A stretch of 64,000 bases of DNA from Prosopis cineraria (Eukaryota > Streptophyta > Magnoliopsida > Fabales > Fabaceae). Within the stretch, counting starts at the first letter, position 1. Each line of letters starts with the position of its first letter. This document shows, in pieces, positions 1 to 12,208 of the stretch. The translations under genes and the position numbers were made by a program. The stretch covers positions 39,892,484 through 39,956,483 of the forward strand of contig NW_026555344.1 of the NCBI RefSeq assembly GCF_029017545.1, in the 5' to 3' direction. Below the pieces are notes generated by a model. That model was not told the DNA's origin. It searched no databases and saw only the letters and a program-made list of their open reading frames with translations.

Positions 1-496
1 TGGAGTCTCAGATACTGGCCAAACAACAAAAGCAGGATGTATCTGCTCGAGAATACTGGTGTGTTTATCAACTTCGGCACTGTTTTTATTTTTGTTCTGT
101 CTTCAATCATGTGAAAAGGGGTTTACCTATAATATGTATACATGATTTGCAGGAGATTTCGTGAAAGCCAACGGACTCCAAGAGGGAGACTTCATAGTGT
201 TGTACTCAGACGTCAAGTGTGGCAAATTTGTAAGAGCTTCTTTTTTAGTTTTTGACTCTAAATGACGTGTATGTGCTACTGAGCATTGCAGTTCCCGTAT
301 AGCTTGTGAAATGACTGAATTTTGATTTTGGTGGGAACCAAAACAGTTGATAAGAGGAGTGAAAGTAAGGGAAGTAGCGGGTGGGGCAAAGACAGATCAG
401 AGCAAGAAAGCCGGAAAAACGCAGAAAGCAGCTGCTATTGCTAATAATGAGTCGCCCTCTACAGTGTCACCAGCTCAGAAAAAAAGTAGAAAATGA
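1..496 (+). CDS. ABI3: ABI3/VP1-type B3 transcription factor, 3' end (partial)
   Basis: These are the last three coding exons of a seed-maturation and abscisic-acid regulator that binds RY/Sph DNA elements in the nucleus through its B3 domain. Coding segments are up to 58, 153-229 and 347-496, separated by GT-AG introns 59-152 and 230-346; the stop is TGA at 494-496. The translation contains YWPNNKSRMYLLENTG, DFVKANGLQEGDFIVLYSD and IRGVKVR, which are core B3 signatures of the ABI3 branch rather than FUS3 or LEC2. A short Lys/Ser-rich tail follows and ends in KKSRK. The N-terminal activation region and basic domains B1/B2 lie left of the window. The first about 11 bases may be intron: a CAG at 9-11 would splice so that a split Arg codon gives RYRYW, as the family has. 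Reading straight through gives WSLRYW, two residues short. Conservation of the B3 core argues for a functional gene. Confidence 0.93.
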
Positions 497-1316
497 TGTG
501 CTTTTGATCGCAGACTTTAGAGACCAAGGACATCTTTATGCGTAGGAAAAATGGACGGCGGAGGTTGTCTCTCGTCTCTGCTCAACCTTCTCACTGCCAT
601 TGCATAGGGTAGTGTGACGAACAATTGGGCCTTGTAAGATGGGAGCGCTGTAGTATATATACTGTATGTATTTGCAGGAATAAGTGAGGTGATGGTGTTG
701 TGCCTGAATTTTTTTTTTTAATAAAAAGATCAAATGTCATTATAATAAATGCTCAAGCTGCCCGTGTAACTAGAACTGCTTGGCCAACAACACAGAAAAT
801 AACAGGCAACAAGGATACAAGGAAAAATGAAGAAGCAACACACAGTTACACACAAACACACCAACACGCCGCGTAACTGATCTAGGAAGACAGGGGTCAG
901 CTGGCATTTCATAGGCCTGGGCTTTTGACACGGTGAATTAAAGTCAGGGCCTGCTTGAGAGTTGAGATGCAAGTAATAGGAAGAGGATGGGCGAGCAGCG
1001 AGAGGATACGGTGGTTGGTGTGAGGATCTTGGGCATGGCCATCTTGGTGTTAGTACATATAGTGGGCCAGTCTGGCGAGGTTGATGGCTCTGAAACATGC
1101 GGGGAATGCAGAATCCTGCACTGTACATCGAACCCCGCACGTGCTCGTATGCCTCCACTTCTGAAGCTTCACTCTAGCTCATGTAGCATCTTATTGATTT
1201 TGGAACGTCGCCTCATTCACTTGCTCTCGAGCCATCCCCCTTCTCCATTATTCAAGCATTGCATGCATGCATAAATACATTATACATGAATGCAATTCCC
1301 ATAGGATAATTTAACT
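497..1316. other. 3' flank of the ABI3-type gene, no gene seen
   Basis: This stretch holds the probable 3' UTR and terminator region of the B3 gene and then spacer. The ORFs of about 95 and 142 codons on opposite strands at 730-1274 overlap each other, have no recognisable motif and no splice or codon support. I see no RNA gene or repeat here. Confidence 0.5.
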
Positions 1317-2545
1317 TCAAAAAGAAAGGAAATCAAGTGGCACCCTATATGCGCAGTTGCGGACAATGGTGGAGGAGAGGCGAATAAGATCTGGGTATGG
1401 TTGCAGAGGACGAAAGTCGTGGAGTGAAATAACATGGAGAATCAAGAAGTAACCTTGAACAAGTGCCACGGGTCCTCCCACTGAAATCCATGCGTTTTCT
1501 ATGTATTCTTCCAAGCTTGGCTCGTACCCTTTGTAACACCATTCTGCCTGTTTCATGTACGCTTGGCACTGATCACCCCACTGCTAGTTTGCACTCAACA
1601 CTTCATCAATTGCATAATCCCCTTTCATGCCCGTGGCTCTTTATATATATATATATATATATATATTCACAATGAAACAAATGCACCTAAATTACACACC
1701 GCTTTGTTGAGATAAGGAATGACGTTGAGGCCACTGTTTTTGAGCGCGCCAAAAGCTACCTCGTTCAGAGTTATACAGCGCCAGCAAACATATTTTCATA
1801 TAATTCGCCATCTTGAATATCAGCACACCAAAATCAATCTATAGTGTAATTAATAGTAACCAATGGATTAATTAAGCTGACCAGCCGTACCCGTGGACCA
1901 CTTGGGTGAAGAGCTGGAGTTCTTGCAGTATGTGCCGTAAACGTCGTAGATATCGTCTAGTATGGTTATGAGGGAGGTGATCTTGGTCATCTCTCTCCTG
2001 AAATACCAGAGCTCAGGTTGGGAAGCCATGCCCACTCCCCAGAAGGTTTCTGTCGGCATGTCCCTCGCAAACCTCAGCTTCTCTCCAACGTCCATCTCCT
2101 TCCACCATCTTCTTTCATTTGTACAAGCACGAAACGAAACACTGGCCATTATCAGTAGTATTCTATGATATATGTCAATATCGTTTAAATTAATTGAGTA
2201 CGTGTACGTACCTTGACTTGGACTTTGTTGAAGTCCGGTGGAGCCAATTAAGCAAAGCTGTGGGATCACGTTCTTCCTCTCTCGTACAAGTCAATGAATC
2301 ATGGGACCTTAAGTCTGGATACCCTCCAGTGTAGCGTAAGCTACAGCGCATGACTCACCATAAGTGCCATCTCACCGTCTTTCTTCTCCTTTACAAGCTC
2401 TTTCAGATGACTGCGGCAAAATTCTCTTGCTTCCTCCAATGTAGTTTCCCCTTCCGTTGAATGAGACGACGCTTGATTCGTTCAATGATACCATCCCAGA
2501 GGCTCCCAACAAAATTCCCCTCGTTATCTTGAAAACTTTTGAAAA
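1317..2545 (-). pseudogene. Terpene synthase (TPS) pseudogene
   Basis: A broken class I terpene synthase, a family that ionises prenyl diphosphates in plastid or cytosol. Fragments read on the minus strand in family order. About 2545-2300 has FKDNEGNF and TLEEAREFCRSHLKEL. About 2290-1900 has RWWKEMDVGEKLRFARDMP and then the metal-binding LDDIYDVYG (DDxxD motif). About 1780-1690 has LNEVAFGALKNSGLNVIPYL. About 1640-1317 has YEPSLEEYIENAWIS and YPDLIRLSSTI. The frame changes several times inside the first block, at LAPPDFNKVQVK, and directly after the DDxxD motif, where the expected LQELQLF continuation sits in another frame. The N-terminal part with the RRx8W motif and the NSE/DTE exon are not found. 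The call of family is firm; the subfamily (TPS-b-like by the look of the motifs) is inference. Confidence 0.85.
1642..1666. repeat. (TA)n microsatellite
   Basis: About twelve TA units lie inside the decayed terpene synthase. Confidence 0.9.
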
Positions 2546-4333
2546 CCTCTAATGCGAGCAAGTAAAAAGGAAAAAAAAGCTTGTCAGGACAGGGCGGCGA
2601 TACGGGGATGATTCGGTACCTGATGACACATCATATTATTCCTGCTGCCTCAGGAGTCTGAACACGAGGGCAGTGCAGTGCAAGTTATCGTGGGGTCACC
2701 AGCCTTAATAAGCTTCACCAGCCACTGGAGAGACGCGGTCCTTTTGACGTGCACGCATAATACATATGTATTTTTTAATGAAATTTTTAACAAAATTTTA
2801 ATATTATTACAAAATACAAGAGCAAGCATAGATATATTTGAACTACATGAAGCCTGGTGGGGGTAAGATTTTTTTATTTTGTTTATTAATTTCTTGGGAT
2901 ATGCCAATTAGAGTTGTCCATTAGTTTGAAAATAGCTAGGGTTAGACGGCTAGTCCAAAAACAAAAAGGCTGATTTTTTTTATGCCCTTTTATTATTATT
3001 TTTTAAAATATAATCTAAAAAAATAAAAGATTAAATATATAACTAAAATAAATGAAAACCTTAAACTCATTCATCCCTCCCTTATTTATTTATTAAAATT
3101 TAACTGATAATGTTAGTTAAGTCTCATTTTTATTGCTGTTAGTTTTAATGTTGCTGTTGAATATTAAACTTAAATGTTTAATTTTTTTATATTTATTGTG
3201 GTGTAAATTAATTTAAATTTATTTTCTTAAACTTAATCTTATATGCAATAACTTTTATTAGAATTGTATATATTTTTAGAATTTTATATTGAAAAAAGCC
3301 AAAAAAAAAAAAGGAATGAGGCTCTAAAGACTAGGGTTGAACTTTGTAAAAGAGAGCTCTAAGATATAATTGAATTTATTAAAGTTAGCCCGTTTTAAGT
3401 TCATGCCTTTTAAAGATTGACCCGACTCTAATTGATAGGTATAATACCAAGCAAGTCTTGACTCTTGAGCACGGAACAAAAAATTTATTTCATTCTTCAT
3501 CATACTCCACCCTTTATTTCGTTCGATTTTGTTTTGGATATAATAATAATAATAATTTCCCATGCGATGCATGGAGGTATTTTAATATTTACAAGATAAA
3601 CATAAAATACAAGTACGAAAATAAAAAAATAATTTAATTTAATGCACCCAGAATTTATTATTTTATATCAATTAAAATTAAAATGACTATATTTTAAATT
3701 GTTTCATCCATATATAGTGTAAAATATTTTTAATTAAATCGCATCTTCAATAAATTAGTTAATTATCTTTAAACTAATAATACATTTCCATATTCACCTA
3801 AGACTAAATATGAAATGATTAATTTATTATTTTTTAAAAAATACATTAATTACACTTTGAAACACTAAAAATATCTTATATTTTTAAAAGGAACAAGTAT
3901 ATTAATATAAAATTAATTGGACTTTACTAAATGAAAAAAATGGTTGATAGAAAATTGTGATTTACTAAATCGTTTTAGTCATTGGTGAAACCAAACTTAT
4001 AAATACTTATACCAACCTAGTGAATCATATAAAATTAGTTATAGATGGGGTATTAAAATAATTTCACACAAATTTAATCACAAAGAAATTCCTTAGGATC
4101 TCACTATCATTATCATATTTTGTGAGACCAAATTATCATTTTTATATTTAAGAGGAATTTATCTAGCATTCTCCCTACTTTGAACTGAGGTTTAAAAAAA
4201 AAAACTTTCTACTCATTTGCATGATTAATTGAAGGAAAAGTTGTGCTAACAAATATTTCTAGATTCCTTAATGGTTGTCCATGTAAATTAAAATTTGAGC
4301 AACAACTTCTATTTTATATTTTGTTACTATTAT
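2546..4333. other. AT-rich spacer with a possible MITE remnant
   Basis: No gene is visible. The segment 2907-3437 starts with CAATTAGAGTTG and ends with an inverted CGACTCTAATTG, suggesting an old terminal-inverted-repeat element of about 530 bp. The part around 2960-3110 resembles 14500-14640 (the same run from AAAAGGCTG through TTATTATTATTTTTTAAA to ACTCATT..TCCCTCCC), so a dispersed repeat family is present. The rest is low-complexity AT sequence. Confidence 0.4.
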
Positions 4334-4632
4334 TGATAGAAGGTTGAGAAATTTTTGAATAATACAAAATATATTTCTTATGTCTCTTGGGCTTTGAGTT
4401 TACACACATGGTGCAGAAAGCACTTGGAAAAACAAACACAATAGGCTAACTAGCATATATTTATAGTCCAAAAATAAATCAAGAAAACAACAAGAACTAA
4501 ACCAAGCAAACTAAGGCACGTAAGCCTAAAAGATAAAAACCTAGGCACATAAGCCCAAAAGATAAACACTATTAAAAAATTTAAACTACTAAAATAATCC
4601 AAAATAACCTAACCCAATACTAATTCTCAACA
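4334..4632 (-). repeat. 3' LTR of the copia element
   Basis: On the minus strand it begins TGTTGAGAATTAG and ends in CA, the usual TG...CA form. It pairs with 12209-12502. Shared blocks include GTTTACACACATGGTGCAG and CCTAACCCAATACTAATTCT on the plus strand. Confidence 0.9.
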
Positions 4633-4687
4633 CTCCTTATAAAGTTATGTTGGAAGAGATTTAGGGAATCTAACTTAGATAGCATAC

Positions 4688-4977
4688 TGTCACGGATGAT
4701 ATCTCCGTGACCGTGTAAAGATCAATGTAATGAGCGATCCGCTGGTTAACCTCGCACAATATGGGTAAAGGGGGCGATATTGGCATTGGGGGTGTTCTGC
4801 CTCAATCTTCGGACTGAGTGCACAACTGGTCGAGGGCTAGTGCCGCCTCCCTGATGAGCCCATGGCAGGGCGAAACCAGTGTGATCCGTACGTGATAAGG
4901 CTTGTCCTGAGGATTATGGGGTCCTCCAGGACACCGCACGGGCGCCGTGTGCTGTGCCAGACTCTCAGCTCGTGACA
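4688..4977. mobile_element. 290-bp TG...CA insertion (solo LTR or TRIM-like) inside the copia pol end
   Basis: The ends are TGTCACG and CGTGACA, a perfect 7-bp inverted repeat. The flanks are ATAC at 4684-4687 and 4978-4981, a 4-bp target duplication. The segment is visibly GC-richer than the copia sequence around it and has no coding signature of its own; the 66-codon ORF across it is not protein-like. If the insertion and one ATAC copy are discounted, the copia reading frame for the end of Pol runs on uninterrupted to a stop at the LTR border, which confirms both boundaries. A palindrome around CACGGATGATATCTCCGTG sits at one end. It is probably a solo LTR of a small retroelement. It does not look like Cassandra, because I see no 5S rRNA-like block. 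Confidence 0.8.
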
Positions 4978-7593
4978 ATACGCTCATGAGCTGTTTTTCC
5001 AAGAGCCTTTGTCAAAACATTTGCTTCTCATTCCCTTGTTTTCACATGTTTTAAGCTTTAACTTATCTTGTACTTTCTCTCGCACAAAATGATAATTAAT
5101 CTCAATATGTTTTGTCCTCGTGGTACATTAGGTTTGAAGCTATTTGTATGGCAGCCTTATTGTCATAATGTACATGAATAGGAGTTAGATTATTAGAAAC
5201 ATGTAAATTTGTTAACAATCCATTCAACCAAACTAATTTAAAAACAATGCTACCCATAGCTCTATATTTTACCTCAGCAAAAGACCTTGAGACAATGCTT
5301 TGTCTTTTAGGTTTCCATAAGATTATAGCTCCTCCTATTTTAATTAAGAAGTCGGTGATAGATCTTTGTGATGTAGGGCATGTGGCCTAATTTGAGTCAC
5401 AAAAACCTTCTAATCTCATATATCTTGAAAAGGGAAAGAAGATCCCTTAACTTGGATTTTTTTAAGGTTAAAGTTTATTTCTGTCCCTAAACTATACATG
5501 AAGGGTCATAAATACTCCTAAATTCAATTATGGGTCAATTCTATTTCTTAATTTTAAAGATTTCCTTTATCAAATTCAGGGTGTACTTATACTGATTAAG
5601 AACAATTCCTTTACTTGACTTCGTTGTTTCAATCCCAAGAAAGTATTTTAATAAGCTTAAATCTTTCATTTTTAAAATTATTATGTAGATAACTCTCAGT
5701 TGTCTCTATTCATGCTAGACTATTTTCAGTTATAACAAGATCATCTACATGAGCCAACACAACAATAAATTCATTTTCACACTATTTAGTAAATAAATAA
5801 CAATCAAATTTGCTTTGTACGAAACCATCAACTATTAAGGCTTTACAAAGTTTGACATTCCACTCTATTTCAAGCCATATAATGATTTTACTAGTTTATA
5901 CACCTTCTTTTCCCCTTGTTTACTAAACCCTAGAGGTATTTTCATGTATACCTCTTCATTTAAATCCCCCTGCAGAAAAGCATTATCAACATTCATTTGA
6001 AAAGGATTCTAGTTATATTTTGCAAATATAGCTAAAACAAAACACATAGTAGGTAATTTGACAATAGGAGAATGTTTCTAAATAATCTATTCCTTCTACT
6101 TGACTAAAACCCTTTTCCACTAATCTTGCTTTTAGTTTACTTAAGCTACCTTTAGCATTATATTTTTTTTTCTTGAATACCCATTTGCAACTTATAGCTT
6201 TCTTCCTAAGGGCTAAGTCAATTATTTCCCATGTGTTGTTCCTCTCCAAAGCACTAACCTCATCTTTCATGACTTCTATCCATCTTTCATCTCTTATAGC
6301 CTCTTCAAATGTGTCAGGTTCAATTATGTCATCAGTTCATGCTATAAAATCCTTATATGATTGTGATATATTTGCATAGCTTATACTATGTTGTATAAGA
6401 TATAGAATTTTTGTATTTCCTTTTCTATCTATTTTATCGAAAAATTCTAAACTAGAACAGTCATAATCTCCAAGTCAAGTGGGTGTTTGTCGATTTCTAA
6501 CTAGCCTAGTATTTTATGATTCCAAACTATTCTGTGAGGCATTATTACCTAAATCTATCTCATTCACAAGATCAAAAATGACATTCAAAGCAGGATTACA
6601 GACATAATCAAATAAAAAGGGATAAGAAAGCCTTACCAAATCTTGGCCTTGTGTGCAAGTGTCTGCATCTGTAAAAGGAAACTAATTCTCAAGGAATATA
6701 ACATCTTTATTAGCAAACATATTATCATTCTTAATATTACATAGAATGTAACCCTTTTAATTGTTTGGGTAACCTAAAAAAAAACAAGCCTCAAATCTAG
6801 TTTCAAACTTATCCAATTTGCTTAGAAGTTTAGCATAAGCTAAACAACTAAAGACCTTTAAATTAGATAAATTAGGATATAGGCTTTTGAAAGTTGGAAC
6901 CTTAGATAGAATTCTATTTATTAAATAAACTACAATCCTGACAACCTCTCCCTAGAATTTTGTTAGGATGTTAGCTTGAAAAATCAGACTTCTAGAGACT
7001 TATAGGATGTGTTTGTGTTTTCTTTCAATAACCCCATTTTATTGAGGTGTGTAAACATAGCTAGTTTCATGAATAATGCCATTTTTTGAGAGATAAGTAG
7101 AAAGATCATGAGTCATGAATTTAGCACCATTATCACTTCGGATTTTCTTAACCTTAGTTTTAAACTAGTTTGATATAAGGCTAAAGAAAGTTTTCAAATA
7201 ATAAAATGTTTCATTTTTATTTTGCATTAGATATACCCCTGTGTAATGAGATAAATCATCAATAATTGTTAATAAAAATTTGTAACCTTGATGAGTTGAT
7301 TCCTTGCATGGCCCCCAAATATCAACATGAATCAAATCAAAACATAAGGTACTTTTTGTTTCACTTGAAGGAAATGATAGCTAAGTTTGTTTGGCTTTGA
7401 AATAAATATCACAATGAAAAATATTAATAAAATCTAACTTGTTTTATAGGGAGAAACATTTTTAAAGACAAAATTAAGGGTGTATCTTAGTCTTAAGTGC
7501 CAAATATTGCTTTCAAATGCATGATTACTAGTAAGAGCATTAAATGGAGAAAGAATACATTCATCTACCACATAAAGACTAGTGTTTATCCTA
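4978..7593 (-). pseudogene. copia pol remnant: integrase, reverse transcriptase, RNase H
   Basis: Minus-strand fragments follow Pol order from high to low coordinate. They are the GAG-pre-integrase motif (SNIWHLRL, about 7470-7530), the integrase core (VDIWGP, RSDNGAKF, NGVIERKH, about 7330-6990), and the RT entry (NTWEIIDL, CKWVFK, KARLVEKGFSQVEGIDYLET, about 6240-6070). Then come the RT palm (HVDDLVIT in place of YVDD, about 5720) and RNase H (VSRSFAEVKYRAM, HYDNKAAIQIAS, about 5300-5130). Stops and frame changes are frequent throughout, so no functional polyprotein can be made. The integrase DDE residues and the RT aspartates are still recognisable, which points to moderate age. Confidence 0.88.
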
Positions 7594-10500
7594 CAATCAT
7601 CTTGGTTTTGCCATTAAAGAGATGTTGTGTAAAATTTCAGATAAACAAGTAAGGTTACTCTTACTAATCCACCTTAATCTCCCAACATCACGGTAATTAC
7701 CAAGTTTGTAAACTTATCACAAATAGGGATCTCACGTTTTCATAATTTAAAATACTCTCATAGACTTTTATCATTCTCAAATCAGAGTTTAAGACATGTG
7801 CAGAAGCATGAAATCCAAAATAAATGCATTTGTAAAAGAAGTAAGAAAACATTAATTTCTCCAAGATTAGCATGATACGCTATGGCTTACTTTAGATATG
7901 TTGCGGCTCATCTACCTTTTGGCCATTTATCATGGCACATTTCACAAAATTTGACAGCACTTTACGATCAAATAACAACACCCGGGATGAACTTTTAACA
8001 TGTCTTAATTCTCCATCCAATGTCCAATTAAGGTGATCTAGGTATCTACATAGAGCTTTCTCTAGGTGTTTACATAGAGCTTTCTTTTAGCTTTAACTAA
8101 TGGCATAGATTTTACAGCTAAATTATTTTTCTATCAAAAGTTGGATACCTTTTATAAATCTCACTCCTTTTTTACAATAACACACAACTAGGGTGCCCAA
8201 ACCACAACACATATACTAAAAGCTTATACCAACCCATAGACCACACTCAATGTACCACTATGGACTCATGCAATAGACCACAATTAATCCAATATATATA
8301 ATTCATAATTTCATACGCAACTTCTTAATTCATAAAAACATGAGGAGGAGTTAACTTTGCATAAATCCATATTTAGCCATGTCTAACCAATTACACAATA
8401 TTCTACTTATACTAGTATTTTGGCCTTACAAAGCTTACAACTCCAACACAAATGAACTTAGAGCACAACATACATTTAGAACATCAAATATGAGTGCAAG
8501 TAGTTAAAAATGGATTATGCCATCCCAATTGGCAAATTAACAGTTGAAATATACACAAGTAAATCTAGAGGCTTACTATTTGAATTTACACACAATCCTA
8601 GACCTTTAGTTATTTTCCTTAATCCTGATCCTATGAGCTAGACCTTGTATTATTGAAAAAAGAAGGGTGAATACAAATACTTAGTAATCAAAGTCAATCT
8701 AGCCTAAACGATTGCATATCGATTAATTATGAATGCAAATGGAAATAAACTCATAATCATTATATGCACATATTTCAAATATAGCATTGGCCACAAAATA
8801 ACAATTATATGACCGAACATGCAAAACATATCATTAGATGTATCTCAATTATACACATTTTAAGGTTGTAAAAATAACAACCATATACCCTTAATCAAAA
8901 TACGTCGGACCATAATAATGACAATTATATGGCTAGAAATAGAATATGCATGATTAGTGTCAGCCTTCTACCCTCTTGATACTTCCGACATGAAACCAAT
9001 GGTCATTCATTAGTTATATTTATAACTCAAATTAACCCATCCTTTCACTTGTGAGTAGTTATTGGGCTAAGATGAACCCACTCACTTATGATTTACGGGT
9101 TCCTCCAATGTTAACAACCATGAACTAGTGAAGACTAGTTAGGTTTGAGTCTCTTAAAGAACAATTAGGATAGTCTCTAATCAACTATGGGATAATGGCT
9201 ACCTCCTGATTTCAATGGTTGGTACTGAGGCAAGTTTTCAATTCCAACAATAAGTCGTCATTATCACGTGGATTTACCAATCTAATTCTCTTCCTATTAG
9301 CAGACTCCAGCCAAATGATCATGCCATGTAAATATTAACACATTTTATGTAATTCTACCAACAATCATGTCATATCTCATTCATTACCACATTTTCTTCA
9401 TTAAACAACACACATCTCCACATGCCAGATATCACAATTTATTCATTTCCATAAATACATGTACTTAATTAATATCATTGATAACATATGTATACATGCA
9501 TATTATCCTCAATAATTCAACAAAAATTTCACACCACAAGATTCATCACATTACTAACATTTGCATCAATAGGTCCTCAGGCACAAAATAAATTTCAAAT
9601 AATTTAGTTTAATTTACAAATAATTAACATACAACTATATAATTAAGATTTTCTCCCTGTTAGCTTAAACCTTTAAGAGGTTAAATGTTTACCCCTTAAG
9701 ACACAAACTCCCAAAGCTTCTTCTTAAGCTTGAATAGTGCCAATTTAGTTATTCTATAATAAAATTACAAGGATATCATAATTATCCTTATTTGGGCAAT
9801 TTCCAACATTCTAACTCCACATTCTCTTTCTATCAAATTTAAAAACTCACTTTCAATCATATCCAATGGGTGTACTTGGTTTCAATAACCCACATTGTCA
9901 TTAATGAGCTAATAATCCACCATTAATGGCTTTAACATAACTCCAACAACCTTCTATTAATGTCATTTTTAACTATTAACGGCCCTTAACTAATCAAGAC
10001 TTGTAAACTCATTAATACTAGGTTAAAATATTTTAAATAACTCTCATTATCTCTATTTTAGCTAATAGGTTCTAACCCGTTACTCATATAGACCAAAAAT
10101 TACCATTACTACTCAAACCTTAACTTAACTCTTTAAGAAAATGGAAAACAAAAGGAGGAAAAGAGATTAAGAACCTTACCTTAGGTGATTATAAGCTTTA
10201 AAATGCTCCCAAACCTTAAAGGAAACAAGCCCTAGCAAAAAAACCTTGGTCCTTTTCATTTTCTCATTCTTTCTCTCTTCTAGTTTTAGTATGTTTCATG
10301 TACTCTTTATTAGAAAAATTGACCATTCACCACAGCGCATACAGCACACGTTATGGCACATGACACATATAGGTTCTTCTTCGTTGGGTTCCATTTGTGC
10401 ACTATAAAAAATATTCTGCACGCTGCGGAATATGGCATAGAGGATCTTTCTTTAGCTTTTCTCAACTTTTGATATCGGGTGGCCTGACTTTACTTCAAAC

Positions 10501-10626
10501 CCATATTTAAAGTTTAAATTGCAACCAAACTTACTTTCTAGAACTCTCTGGCCACACATCACATTAATTCACCTAATTGCTCTCTTTTACTTAACTTAAT
10601 CTTAATTAGTTTTTCATAATGTTACA
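7594..10626 (-). mobile_element. 3.03-kb nested insertion, probably a large solo LTR
   Basis: The copia protein reading is cut between the protease region and the GAG-pre-integrase region. TCCTA occurs on both sides (7589-7593 and 10627-10631), a 5-bp target duplication, and the copia frame continues across the junction when the block and one TCCTA are discounted. On the minus strand the block begins TGTAACATTATG. An AATAAAG signal and a TTAGGGCTTG..AAGGTAAGG stretch follow, as seen in the long LTRs of Ty3/gypsy chromoviruses. No gag or pol sequence is visible, hence solo LTR rather than whole element. The other end reads ...GATGATTG rather than the expected CA, so that terminus is either mutated or misplaced by a few bases. 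Confidence 0.6.
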
Positions 10627-12165
10627 TCCTATAAAACACAGACATTAGGGAAAAAGGCAACAAGTGTTTTTTTATAAGTCATGAGATGAAAATTAAGTCA
10701 TAGCAAATCTTCAATGCATATAATATGTTATCTAATATTATGTCATTAAATAATCTAATACTTTCAGTGTGTGTTATAGTCAATTTTGCTACATTAGGTA
10801 CTTTAATTTTTTATGTGGGTTCAATGTATTTTTCATCTTGATCTAGAAATGATAGATTACTTATTATGTGATAGGTGACTCTTGAATCTAATAGCCAATG
10901 TGTACATGCTTTGTGTGTGGATGATAATGAGGAGAGAATTGAACCTGAAGACTTAGGCTCACCTATGTCTTTTAAAGTCACTGCACCTATTGTGAGTGGC
11001 TTGACAGATAGTGCTTTTACTTCTTTCTTTAAATTCTCTATGATTTGTTCATATTCCTTTTGAGAAAGGATTTGGTGCTCAGATGAGGTTTCATTTTGTG
11101 ACTCAAATGGATAGAAGAACTAAATCCTTTTGGGTGATTAGTTGTTTTGAATTAGATGCCACCAACACGACCTCTGCCTCCTTAGAAGTTTAAGGGAAAC
11201 CTAATTATGTGGAAGCAATTATCTCTTGTATGCCTTTTTCTATGGCAGTATATGTACTAATCTAACTAATTGCCTCTAGCACTTCCTTGTCCATATCTTT
11301 CTCTAACTATTGTCATTATAGCAGAGTATTCAAATGTCTAAAGCAAAGATGAAGAAATTGACTGTTGATCTTCCACTTGAGAAACAATTGAGTAAGCTTG
11401 ATTTACCATGGGCAATGACTTCATGAGCAAGATTTGACTTCTTGCAGCTTGATATGAATCATTAAGACTCATAAGGAATTGGAAAAGCCTCTGTTGCTAA
11501 TATTTTTCCCATACTTAATAGAAGAATTGCATTTGCAGTTAGCAAGAGGGATTATAATCGAATATTCCTCCCACATTCCTTAAGTCTTGTAAAATATCCT
11601 AATATAGTCATACCTCCTTGGCTGAGAGAATTGATGAGACGATGTAAACTATAATTTTTGTTCCGTCTATGACATCAAACTATTCTCCAAGATCTTCCCG
11701 AACGAGATGAGCATCTTTAGAGAAGGTGATGCTAGCAGTAATTTCCTTAGAGATGAAGTTAATCATCCAAGAAAGAACAATCGCATTACATCTGTCCCAC
11801 TAAACTCGAAATTTCTCATCAAGGGTCTCTCTTCTACAAGATCCATCAATTATCCCAATATTGTTCCTAACTTGAAGAGCCATCCTCATTGCACGGCTCT
11901 AGAAGCGTAATTGGTTGCACCAGTGAGTGGTTAAGCACTTAAGGTTATGGCTTGAGTGTCGGATAGATGCAGGTAGAGTAGGTGATTCATGTCAAGTGCA
12001 AAAGTGGAGCATTGTTGTTCTTCTATGTTAGACATATTGCCAGGAGTTGTTTTCAACAGATGTGGCATCAGAAATGAAGGGAGGATGTATTCAATGAAGG
12101 TGAATAAAGGAGAAAAGAAAAGATGTCGTCGATTCAAAAAAGAAGGAAAACTCAAGTTTAGGGGT
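10627..12165 (-). pseudogene. copia gag and protease remnant
   Basis: On the minus strand, gag begins near 12160 and includes LYLHLSDTQAI (about 11960). A UBN2-type gag motif, ARSQILLMKSLPMVNQAYSI, lies near 11430. The protease flank HWLLDSRVTYHI lies near 10890 and DNILYALKICYDL near 10710. The active-site triad region has LLDSRVT where copia proteases have a DSGAT-like motif, so the catalytic context is damaged. I do not find an intact CCHC knuckle, only a glycine/arginine-rich scrap near 11180. Several stops interrupt every frame. Confidence 0.8.
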
Positions 12166-12198
12166 TAGTGTAGAAGCGAAAACGAGCAAGGCAAATTT

Positions 12199-12208
12199 GC
12201 TGCTACCA
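12199..12208 (-). other. Primer-binding site of the copia element
   Basis: The minus strand reads TGGTAGCAGC directly after the LTR terminus. It differs slightly from the standard initiator-methionine tRNA complement TGGTATCAGAGC. Confidence 0.65.

Noticed and set aside
730..1274. Overlapping ORFs of 142 and 95 codons on opposite strands
   Set aside because: No recognisable motif, mutual overlap, and position in the 3' flank of the B3 gene; most likely chance.
2843..2862. Sequence resembling part of miR166 (minus strand ACCAGGCTTCAT)
   Set aside because: Only about 12 bases agree and no partner arm for a hairpin is present nearby.
4802..5002. 66-codon ORF with a protein-like composition
   Set aside because: It straddles the 290-bp insertion and the interrupted copia Pol end; the composition reflects the GC-rich insertion.
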